Shown one piece after another: positions 15,381-23,455 of a stretch of DNA of 64,000 nt; position 1 is the stretch's first letter; every line of letters starts with the position of its first letter. A program made the translations under genes and the position numbers. The notes beneath the pieces were generated by a model. It was not told the origin of the DNA, searched no databases, and saw only the letters and a program-made list of their open reading frames with translations. The stretch is taken from assembly GCA_022041995.1 (NCBI GenBank), contig CP074390.1, positions 744,001-808,000 on the forward strand, written 5' to 3'. The stretch is from Cupriavidus necator. Lineage in GTDB: Bacteria > Pseudomonadota > Gammaproteobacteria > Burkholderiales > Burkholderiaceae.

Positions 15381-17786
15381 GGGTCTCCTGCATCTGGCGT
15401 TGCTGCTCAAAGCGCTGCCGCTGCATTTCCTGCGATTGCCGCCCCGGATCGGGACGGTCCTGCCCATCCGCCCACTGGCGCTGTTGCATGCGCTGCTGAT
15501 CCTGCTGGCGTTGCTGGTCGCGGGCCTGGTCCTGCCAATGGCGTTGCTGGGCGTCGCGTTGCTGGGCCTCCTGCTGTTGCCGCTGCAGATCTGGCCCCTG
15601 CCGCTGCTGCTCGCGCAGCGCGCGCTGTTGTTCCATCTGCTGGCGCTGCAAAGCCTGCTGCGGTTCGCGCTGCATCCCCTGCGCCTGCCGTTGCGCGTCG
15701 GCCGGTCCGCCCGGCTGGCCAACAAAGCCGCGGGCTTCGTCGGGCCGGCTGCTCTGGCCGCGGCCGTTGCCGCGCCAGGGTTCGCCCGGGGCGTTCGAAT
15801 AGTTGCGATCACCGCGATCGCCACGTGCGGGGCCATCGGCATCGCCGCGGCCGGCGCGCGGCTGCGCCTGGTCGCGCGCGGCGATGGCCGCCTGGCTCAT
15901 GCGCACATCGGGAGCCCGCTGCACGTCGCGCCCGGGCCGCCGTTCATTGCCACCGCGCCAGGCAGGGCCGGCGCCGGGCACAACCCCGCCCTCGCGCGCG
16001 AAGCGGCGGGCCAGGTCGTCCGTGGCGGGCCGCCCCGGCGCGCGGGCGGCGATGGCCTCGCGCTCGAAGCCATGGCGGGCCTGCGGCGGCAGCGGCCGCA
16101 TCGGGGCCGATCCCACCAGGCTGCCCTTGACCGGCGCCACCGGCGGCGCCCCCCTGGCCTCGCCGGCCGGCAGGTTGCGCCATTCGTCGCGATGCATGCC
16201 GCGCGCCGGGCGCCCTTCGACGAAATTGCGTGCCGGCATGCCGGTGATGGCGCCGGGCACGTTGCGGTTGGCGTAAGGCGCAGGCCGGCGGTCGCCCATC
16301 ACGATGTTGTTGACCGTGACACGGTTGATGCGGGCGACATAGGTCGGGCTGGCACGATAGACCGGCCGGTACGCGTCGCTCGGCCCAAGCGGATACCAGG
16401 CCACGCCCGGCCCGCTGCCAACGCGCACGCTCCAGTTCGGCCCGCTGGCGCCGACAAAGGCCACCACCGCGGGGCGTAGCACGGGCGCACGCGCGGGCCC
16501 GGCACCCAGCCCCAGCGCGAACCCACATAGGCCCAGCGGCCGTAGTGCGACGGCGCGAAACCCCAGGGCGCGTCATCGATCCAGGTCCAGCCCCACGGGG
16601 CGATCCAGGCCCAGTGCCCGGCGCTGTACGGTGCCCAGCCGGCGCTGACCACGCGCGGGAACCAGACCGCGCCGTAGCCGGGGTCTTCCTGCCAGTCGCC
16701 ATAGCCGTCCAGCGCGGCGTAGCCCGGCATCTCGCGCGGCACGTAGCGGGCGGACGGCGAGGCATCTTCGCGCGCGTCGCGTGCCGCGGTCCAGCGGTCG
16801 AAGGCGTCTTCCGGCGCGCCGCCGCCACCGGCGTCGGCCAGGTCGGTGCCGGCAAAGCGCATGCGGTCGCCGCGCTGCAGCTCGATCGAGCGGCTGTCGC
16901 CATAGACTACGGCGCTGCCGTGGCGCATGGTCACGGTGGTGGTGCTGCCGTCCGGCGCCACGTCCAGCCGGTAGTCGCCCGGCTCACGCGGCACGAAGGC
17001 CAGGTTGGGGGTGTCGACCTCGACTGTCTGGCCCGGCGGCAGCGCGCGCACGCGCAGTTGCAGCGTGCCCTGGGTCAGCTTGACCTGCGTGGCGCTGTCG
17101 TCCAGGTTCAGGATGCTGGCCGCGGTGGCGCCGCCCAGCCGGACCGCCACCGTGCCGGCATGCAGCTCGGCACGGCCGCCATGGTCCAGCCAGAGCCGGT
17201 CGCCGGTGGTGACGGGCCGGTTCAGGCCTGCGGCAGCCCAGTCGTCCGAGCCTGCCGGCGCAAAGCTGAGGTTGCCGTCGACAGCGGTCAGCGTGGCAAT
17301 GCGCGAGGAAGGATCGGCTTGCTGGATCGGGGCATCAGCCCCCGGCGCATCGAGATAGGCCTCGCCGGGGGGCCGGCGGGCACCTGGGCCAGTGCAGCAG
17401 CCGCCACCGCCAGGCCGGCGGCTGCGGCCAGGGCCGTCAGCGCCAGCCTGCCACGGAATTGGCCACGAGCACGGGGGACAGATTGGGAAGAATCGAACAT
17501 GGAAGTCAGGACCGGGACAAAAGGCATAACGCATGGGGGCGGCCGGCCGATGTCAGCGGCAACCCTAATGTCACCATACATTGCCCCGGGATGCCGCGGC
17601 ACGCCCGGCGCGGCAGACTTTGTAAGTTCGTATTTCGCCATGCGGCAGTGCAGCGCAGGCCGGCGCGCTATCCCAGGCAGGCTGCGGGCGGGCGGGGGTC
17701 AGCGGGTGCCCGGGACGGGCAGGCTCGCCGTCAAAGGTGGAAACAACTTCCCTGACAGGGGGGGCGAAACCGGGAGCAGAGGCGGC

Positions 17787-19142
17787 TCAGCGGCCGGACT
17801 GCTGGCGCAGCATTTCAGTCAGGCGCTCGGCCGGCATCGGGCGGCCGTACAGGTAGCCCTGCGCCTCATGGCAGCCGTTGGCCAGCAGGAAGTCGCGCTG
17901 CTCGGGCGTTTCCACGCCTTCGGCGACCACGCCAATGTGCAGGCTTGCGCCCACGTTGATCACCGAGCGCACGATTGCGGCATCGACCGGGTCTTCGGTC
18001 ACGTTGCGGATAAAGGACTGGTCGATCTTGAGCCGGTCCACCGGGAACGACTTCAGGAAGCTGAGCGAGGCATAGCCGGTGCCGAAGTCATCGCAGGTCA
18101 GCGTCACGCCGTCGCGGCGCAGCGCCTGCAACTGGTCCGCGACCTCGTCGCCCTGCTGCAGCGCGATGGTTTCGGTGATCTCGATCTCCAGGCAGTCCGG
18201 CGCCAGTTCCAGCGCGCGCAGCACGTGGCGCACCTCGGTCAGCAGCCGGCTTTCGGACAGCTGGGCCGCGAACAGGTTGATCGCCACCCGCGGCGGCTGG
18301 GGAAAGGCCAGCGACCACGCGCGCGCCTGGGCACAGGCGGTCTGCAGCAGCCACATGCCGACATCGCTGGCGATGCTGCTGCCGGCCAGCGCGTCGATGA
18401 AGGCGGCGGGCGCCAGCAGCCCGCGGGTTGGATGGCGCCAGCGCATCAGCGCCTCGGCACCGTGCACGCGGCCGTCGCGCAGGTCGACCTGCGGCTGGTA
18501 CAGCAGCTCGAACTGGCGCTGGGCATAGGCTTCGTGCAACGCCTGCACCAGCGACAGCCGCGTGGTCACGTCCGAGCGCATCTGCGGCTTGAAGAAGCGC
18601 ATGGTGCGGCCGCCGTCGTGCTTGGCGCGGGCCAGCGCCAGGCTGGCCGCGGCCAGTACGTCTGAACCCTGTTCGCCGGCGGCGGGGATCACGCAGGCGC
18701 CGATGCTGGCCAGCACATGGTGGCGGCGACCTGCGTTCTCATGCGGGGAGGACAGCATCGAGAGGATTGCCGCACCAACATGGCGCACCAGCGTGGGATC
18801 GGCAATGGAGGGAAGCAACACACCGAACTCGTCGCTGCCGATGCGGCCAATGGCGGCGTCGCGCGGCGAGGCGTCGCGCACGCGGCGGGCCACGCGCTGC
18901 AGGATCAGGTCGCCTTCGGCATGCCCGTGCATGTCGTTGAAGGCGCGGAAATCGTCAATGCCGATCAACAGCAAAGCACAGCGGGGCACCGCCTCGCTGT
19001 GCAGGCGTGCCTCCAGCCGCTTCAGAAATCCCTGGCGATTGTCAACGCCGGTCAGCGGATCGAGATCCGAGCCTGGCGAGGCGCCAGTCGCCTTCGCCCC
19101 CGACTTGGCCACCATCCCTGCCCCATCTGTAATTGTCGACAT
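17787..19142 (-). CDS. GGDEF-EAL cyclic-di-GMP phosphodiesterase
   Basis: This 451-residue protein has no transmembrane segment. A GGDEF domain occupies about residues 27-190 and has the degenerate active site IGSDEF, so cyclase activity is doubtful. An EAL domain occupies about 200-445 with EALMRWRHP, EIEITE, CDDFGTGYASLSFL, KIDQSFI and AEGVETPEQ, the metal and catalytic residues of active EAL proteins. It should hydrolyse cyclic-di-GMP. It is transcribed divergently from the Wsp operon 257 bp away and would oppose WspR, the cyclase at the end of that operon. The pairing is inferred from position. Confidence 0.88.
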   Translation of the reverse strand: MSTITDGAGMVAKSGAKATGASPGSDLDPLTGVDNRQGFLKRLEARLHSEAVPRCALLLIGIDDFRAFNDMHGHAEGDLILQRVARRVRDASPRDAAIGRIGSDEFGVLLPSIADPTLVRHVGAAILSMLSSPHENAGRRHHVLASIGACVIPAAGEQGSDVLAAASLALARAKHDGGRTMRFFKPQMRSDVTTRLSLVQALHEAYAQRQFELLYQPQVDLRDGRVHGAEALMRWRHPTRGLLAPAAFIDALAGSSIASDVGMWLLQTACAQARAWSLAFPQPPRVAINLFAAQLSESRLLTEVRHVLRALELAPDCLEIEITETIALQQGDEVADQLQALRRDGVTLTCDDFGTGYASLSFLKSFPVDRLKIDQSFIRNVTEDPVDAAIVRSVINVGASLHIGVVAEGVETPEQRDFLLANGCHEAQGYLYGRPMPAERLTEMLRQQSGR

Positions 19143-19399
19143 TGTTACCTGCTAGCAATTTAGCAAGTGTGACGAAAACTTGGAAAAAATCAAGCAGTTC
19201 CGATTGTGGCGGGAACAACTATGCGGCGGCGCAACGGCGCCGCATTGCGCGTTGAATCGGCTCCCGGCTTACAGTACCCTACCGCGCATCGGGCCGTCCC
19301 CCGCCGCCCCGCAACCTCCTGCTTGCCCGGAGCGGCGCCCCTGAGGCGGCTTTGCGGGGAACGGCCGCTCCTGAACAAGAACCTCACCGGCACCTCACC
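19143..19399. promoter_or_regulatory. Divergent promoter region, EAL protein / wsp operon
   Basis: These 257 bp separate two divergent c-di-GMP genes. An AT-rich patch near 19142-19200 is the likely start area for the leftward gene. No operator could be read with confidence. Confidence 0.4.
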
Positions 19400-21016
19400 G
19401 TGAACGAATGGACCATCCGCACGCGCATCCTGGCAAGCTTCTCGCTGATCCTGCTTGTCATGGCACTGATGGGCGTTGTCGCCTACACCCGCCTGAGCGC
19501 CATTGAACGCGAAACCACGCTGATGCTGCAGGACGCGCTGCCCGGGCTGAACTACAGCACCGGCATCCGTGGCGTCTGGGGCGAGCGCTATGTGCTGGCG
19601 TGGCAGACCATCAATGCCGCCGACCCGGCTGAGCGCCGCGGCTTCCAGCAGCAAAGCCAGGACGCCGCCGGCCGCCTCGACAAGCTCGAGCAGCAGTATG
19701 AGACCTCGATCACGCGCGACGAAGACCGCATCGCCTTCAAGGCCTATCGGGACATGCGCGCGCGCTACGAACAGGCCTCCCAGATCCTGTCCCACCAGGG
19801 CGAGTGGAACGGCGCCGCCGCCGCGGCAGCGCTGCGCGGCGAGGCGCATGACCACTGGGTCGAGGCGCGCAAGGCGGCCCAGCACCTGGTGGACGACAAC
19901 AGCGCGGTCAATTCGCGGGCGGCGCGGGGCATCGACGATGCCGTCAGTGCAGCCAAGACCGGCATCGAAGCGGCGCTGATCGTGGCCCTGGTGGTCGCCC
20001 TCATCTGCGGCTACCTGCTGCTGCGCGCGATCACGGTGCCGATGCAGTCGATCGTCAACCTGCTGTCCGGCATCCGCGGCGGCGACCTGCGCCTGCGCAT
20101 GGCGCTGCGCCGCAAGGACGAATTCCACGAAGTGGAGGAAGGTTTCAACCAGATGACGGGCGAGCTGACCTCGCTGGTGGGCCAGGCACAGCGCACCGCG
20201 ATCCAGGTCACTACCTCGGTCAACGAGATCGCCGCGACCGCGCGCCAGCAGCAGGCCACCGCCACCGAGACCGCCGCCACCACGACGCAGATCGGCGCGA
20301 CCTCGCGCGAGATCTCGGCCACCGCGCGCGACCTGGTGCGCACCATCCATGAAGTCTCGAGCGCCGCCGAGCAGGCAGCCGGGCTGGCCGGCACCGGCCA
20401 GGTGGGGCTGTCGCGCATGGAAGGCACCATGCAGCATGTGATGGACGCCGCCGGCTCGGTCAATGCCAAGCTCGCCACGCTCAACGAAAAGGCCGGCAAT
20501 ATCAACCAAGTGGTAACCACCATCGCCAAGGTGGCCGACCAGACCAACCTGCTGTCGCTGAACGCCGCGATCGAGGCCGAGAAGGCCGGCGAATACGGCC
20601 GCGGCTTCGCCGTGGTGGCGACCGAGATCCGCCGCCTGGCCGACCAGACCGCGGTGGCCACCTACGATATCGAGCAGATGGTGCGCGAGATCCAGTCGGC
20701 GGTGTCGGCGGGCGTGATGGGCATGGACAAGTTCTCGGAGGAAGTGCGCCGCGGCATGTCCGAGGTCACGCAGGTGGGCGACCAGCTGTCGCAGATCATC
20801 GCGCAGGTGCAATCGCTGGCGCCGCGCGTGCTGATGGTCAATGAGGGCATGCAGGCCCAGGCCGGCGGCGCCGAGCAGATCAACCAGGCGCTGATGCAGC
20901 TGTCCGAGGCCGCGCAGCAGACCGTGGAGTCGCTGCGCCAGTCGAGCCAGGCGATCGACGAACTGACGCTGGTGGCCAACGACCTGCGCAGCGGCGTATC
21001 GCGCTTCAAGGTCTAG
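19400..21016 (+). CDS. wspA: Methyl-accepting chemotaxis receptor of the Wsp system
   Basis: The frame is open upstream, but the GTG at 19400 gives the usual N-terminus (VNEWTIRTRILASFSLILLVMALMG), with a basic segment directly before TM1. The 538-residue receptor has TM1 at about 10-30, a periplasmic four-helix sensor to about 190, TM2 (LIVALVVALICGYLLL) and a HAMP domain. The cytoplasmic signalling hairpin has the tip NLLSLNAAIEAEKAGEYGRGFAVVATEIRRLADQ. WspA senses surface contact or envelope stress and drives the CheA-like WspE. Its gene leads a seven-gene operon in the canonical A-B-C-D-E-F-R order. No strong Shine-Dalgarno is visible. Confidence 0.9.
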   Translation: MNEWTIRTRILASFSLILLVMALMGVVAYTRLSAIERETTLMLQDALPGLNYSTGIRGVWGERYVLAWQTINAADPAERRGFQQQSQDAAGRLDKLEQQYETSITRDEDRIAFKAYRDMRARYEQASQILSHQGEWNGAAAAAALRGEAHDHWVEARKAAQHLVDDNSAVNSRAARGIDDAVSAAKTGIEAALIVALVVALICGYLLLRAITVPMQSIVNLLSGIRGGDLRLRMALRRKDEFHEVEEGFNQMTGELTSLVGQAQRTAIQVTTSVNEIAATARQQQATATETAATTTQIGATSREISATARDLVRTIHEVSSAAEQAAGLAGTGQVGLSRMEGTMQHVMDAAGSVNAKLATLNEKAGNINQVVTTIAKVADQTNLLSLNAAIEAEKAGEYGRGFAVVATEIRRLADQTAVATYDIEQMVREIQSAVSAGVMGMDKFSEEVRRGMSEVTQVGDQLSQIIAQVQSLAPRVLMVNEGMQAQAGGAEQINQALMQLSEAAQQTVESLRQSSQAIDELTLVANDLRSGVSRFKV

Positions 21017-21034
21017 GGCCTGCGCCCCGCCGCC

Positions 21035-21511
21035 ATGAAACTCTTCCTGCTGTTCCGCCTTGGCGCTGACCACTATGCGCTCGATGCCGCCGAGGTGGCC
21101 GAGGTGCTGCCGCTCACGCGGCTCAAGCAGATCCCCGGCGCGCCGGCCTGGGTGGCGGGCCTGATGGAGCGCCGCGGCCAGCCGGTGCCGGTGATCGACC
21201 TGCCGGCGCTGGCCACCGGCGTGCCGGCGGCGCTGCGCACCAGCACGCGCACGGTGCTGGTCCACTACCGCCGCCATGGCGGCGAGGCCAGCCGGCTGCT
21301 GGGCCTGCGCCTGGAATCGGCCACCCAGACGCTGCGCTGCCCGGCGCAATCGTTTGTCGACGGCGGCATCGCCGGGGCCAGCCCGCGCTACCTCGGGCCG
21401 GTGCGGCACGACGCGCGCGGCCTGCTGCAGTGGGTTCGGGTCAATGCCCTGCTGCCGGACGACGTCCATGCCATGCTGTTTGCCGACCCCGCCGGGGAGG
21501 CCGCGCCATGA
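21035..21511 (+). CDS. wspB: CheW-like coupling protein WspB
   Basis: This 158-residue CheW domain (FLLFRLGADHYALDAAEVAEVLPL; GLMERRGQPVPVIDLPAL) couples receptor and kinase. It begins 18 bp after wspA and its stop overlaps the wspC start (ATGA), so the two are translationally coupled. Confidence 0.88.
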   Translation: MKLFLLFRLGADHYALDAAEVAEVLPLTRLKQIPGAPAWVAGLMERRGQPVPVIDLPALATGVPAALRTSTRTVLVHYRRHGGEASRLLGLRLESATQTLRCPAQSFVDGGIAGASPRYLGPVRHDARGLLQWVRVNALLPDDVHAMLFADPAGEAAP

Positions 21512-22776
21512 GCACTGCCACGCACATCGAGGCCCTGCTCAAGGCCCGCATCGGCCTGGACGCGGGCGCCATCGGCACCGGCGCGGTGGCACGCGCCGTG
21601 CGTGAGCGCCAGCAGGCACGGCAGGCGCCGGACACCCAGGCCTACTGGGACTTGCTGCACGGCACCGCCGATGAATTCCAGGCGCTGATCGAGGCCGTGG
21701 TGGTGCCCGAGACCTGGTTCTTCCGGCATCGCGAAGCGCTGCTGGCGCTGGGCCGCCTTGCCGCCGAGCGCGCCTTTGCCGACGGCAGGCGCACGCTGCG
21801 CGTGCTGAGCCTGCCCTGCTCCACCGGCGAAGAGCCCTACTCGATCGCCATAGCCATGCTCGATGCGGGCGTGCCGGCGAGCCGCTTTGCCATCGATGCC
21901 ATGGACATCAGCGCGCGCGCGCTGGCCCGTGCACGCCAGGGCGAATATGGCGCCAACGCCTTTCGCAGCGCGCCGCTGGATTTCCGCGACCGTTATTTCA
22001 CGGCCACGCCCACCGGCTATGTGCTGGATGCACGCGTGCGCGCGCAGGTGCGGCTGCTGCAGGGCAACCTGGTCGATCCCGGCCTGCTGGCCGGCGAGCC
22101 GCCCTATGACTTCGTGTTCTGCCGCAACCTGCTGATCTATTTCGACGCGCCGGGGCAGCGGCATGCGGTGCGGACGCTGGCGCGGCTGGCCGCCGCCGAC
22201 GGCCTGCTCTTTGTCGGGCCGGCCGAGGCCAGCATGCTGAGCGCGCAGGGCCTGGAGCCGGTCGGCTTGCCGCTGACCTTTGCCTTCCGCAAGCCGTCCG
22301 CCGTGCCAGCCGCCAGGGCGGCGCCGCGTGTGCCAGTGCACGCGGCCCAGCCGCCCCGCATGGCCGCACCGCCACGGCTGCCGAGGCCACCAGCCTCGAT
22401 GCGGCCTGCCCCAGTCACGCCCCCGCCGCTGCCCGCAGCGCCCGCGCCTGGCAACGATCAGCGCGCCGCGCTGGCTGCCATTGCCGCCCAGGCCGACCGC
22501 GGCGAGCTGGAGGCCGCCACCGCCGCCTGCCTGGCGCTGCTCGAGCGCACCCCGGATGCCAATGCCGACGCCTATTGCATGCTGGGCGTGCTGCACGACG
22601 CCGCCGGCCGCACCGCGCAGGCCCATGCCGCCTACCGCAAGGCGCTGTACCTGGACCCGGCGCACCAGGAAAGCCTGTACCACCTGGCCGCGCTGCTCGA
22701 TACCGAAGGCGATCACGACGGCGCCATGCGCCTGCGCCAGCGCGCGCAACGCCACACCCGCAAGCACCATGGCTGA
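21508..22776 (+). CDS. wspC: CheR-type receptor methyltransferase with TPR tail, WspC
   Basis: The ATG at 21508 overlaps the wspB stop; the longer open frame from 21430 lies in wspB and is rejected. The 422-residue protein has a CheR domain with the SAM-binding motif LSLPCSTGEEPYSIAIAML and the pattern YDFVFCRNLLIYF. A Pro/Ala-rich linker (about 280-340) and a C-terminal TPR pair (ANADAYCMLGVLHDAAGRT; AYRKALYLDPAHQESLYHLA) follow. It methylates glutamates of WspA, opposing WspF, and sets adaptation. Confidence 0.9.
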   Translation: MSTATHIEALLKARIGLDAGAIGTGAVARAVRERQQARQAPDTQAYWDLLHGTADEFQALIEAVVVPETWFFRHREALLALGRLAAERAFADGRRTLRVLSLPCSTGEEPYSIAIAMLDAGVPASRFAIDAMDISARALARARQGEYGANAFRSAPLDFRDRYFTATPTGYVLDARVRAQVRLLQGNLVDPGLLAGEPPYDFVFCRNLLIYFDAPGQRHAVRTLARLAAADGLLFVGPAEASMLSAQGLEPVGLPLTFAFRKPSAVPAARAAPRVPVHAAQPPRMAAPPRLPRPPASMRPAPVTPPPLPAAPAPGNDQRAALAAIAAQADRGELEAATAACLALLERTPDANADAYCMLGVLHDAAGRTAQAHAAYRKALYLDPAHQESLYHLAALLDTEGDHDGAMRLRQRAQRHTRKHHG

Positions 22777-23455
22777 GCCCCAAGGCATTCTCCTGCGCAC
22801 CGAAAACGTCGACGACTGCTGGCGGCGCATCGGCGTGCGCGGCGACGGCTCATGCCCCGCGCTGGCCGAGCATGCGCACTGCCGCAACTGCCCGGCCTAC
22901 GCCCAGGCCGCGGCCATGCTGCTGGACGCGCAACGGCTGGACGTCGAGCCGGACGCACTGCCCGATGCCGCCACGCTCACCGACGATAACGGGGCCTTGC
23001 CGGCCGAACGCGGCACCGCGCTGGCCTGCCTGGTCTTCCGCATCGGCGATGAGTGGCTGGCCCTGCCCACCGCTGCGCTGGGCGAAGTCACCGCTCCCTG
23101 CCCGATCCATTCGCTGCCGCACCGGCGCGATGCCGCCGTGCTGGGACTGGCCGCGGTGCGCGGCAACCTGCTGGCCTGCCTGTCGCTGGCCCGGCTGTTC
23201 GACGCGGGTGCCGGTGAAAGTGCCGGCAGCAGCCGCTTCCTGATCCTCGGGCAGGGGCGCGCCGCGATCGCGCTGCCGGTAGCCGAGGTGTCCGGCATCG
23301 CCCGCGTGCCGGCGCCCGCGCTGCAGCCGCTGCCCGCCACCCTTGCGCGGGCGTCGGCGCGCTATACGCAGGCGCTCTTCCTTGACCAGGGCCGCAGCGT
23401 CGGGCTGCTCGATGCCGCACTGGTGCGCCAGGCGCTGGCCAGGAGCCTGGCATGA
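22769..23455 (+). CDS. wspD: CheW-like coupling protein WspD
   Basis: The ATG at 22769 overlaps the end of wspC by 8 bp. The 228-residue protein has an N-terminal extension with a CPALAEHAHCRNCPAY cysteine cluster typical of WspD, then a CheW domain (LVFRIGDEWLALPTAALGEV; VLGLAAVRGNLLACLSL). It provides a second adaptor between WspA and WspE. Its last four bases overlap the wspE start. Confidence 0.88.
   Translation: MAEPQGILLRTENVDDCWRRIGVRGDGSCPALAEHAHCRNCPAYAQAAAMLLDAQRLDVEPDALPDAATLTDDNGALPAERGTALACLVFRIGDEWLALPTAALGEVTAPCPIHSLPHRRDAAVLGLAAVRGNLLACLSLARLFDAGAGESAGSSRFLILGQGRAAIALPVAEVSGIARVPAPALQPLPATLARASARYTQALFLDQGRSVGLLDAALVRQALARSLA

Larger units (their letters stand above)
14671..17500 (-). 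pseudogene. DUF6600 (FecR-like) exported protein with Gln-rich tail, two frameshifts
   Basis: Three consecutive minus-strand frames make one gene. It starts at the ATG at 17500 with a signal peptide (RLALTALAAAAGLAVAAAALAQ). The frame shifts at the G run 17367-17372 into a FecR/DUF6600 region (ATLTAVDGNLSFAPAG; YGDWQEDPGYGAVWFPRVV; WAWIAPWGWTWIDDAPWGFAP). It shifts again near 16494-16502 into VVAFVGASGPNWSV and a long tail. Restoring one base at each site gives an unbroken 943-residue product. The last 350 or so residues are dominated by Gln, Arg and Met with tandem repeats, likely helical or disordered. Such proteins are envelope-associated; function unknown. Divergent small genes are absent and it ends close to the liv terminator. 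Confidence 0.75.

Noticed and set aside
14735..15680. Regular repeats suggesting a CRISPR array
   Set aside because: Repeats are direct, in-frame codon repeats without unique spacers, and there are no cas genes.
14740..16479. Leu-rich 579-codon frame on the plus strand
   Set aside because: It is the complement of CAG/CTG-rich codons of the Gln-rich tail; there is no start context and the composition is absurd for a membrane protein.
19190..21469. 759-codon minus-strand frame opposite wspA-wspB
   Set aside because: Shadow of a GC-rich coding strand; composition of His, Gln and Arg with no recognisable domain.
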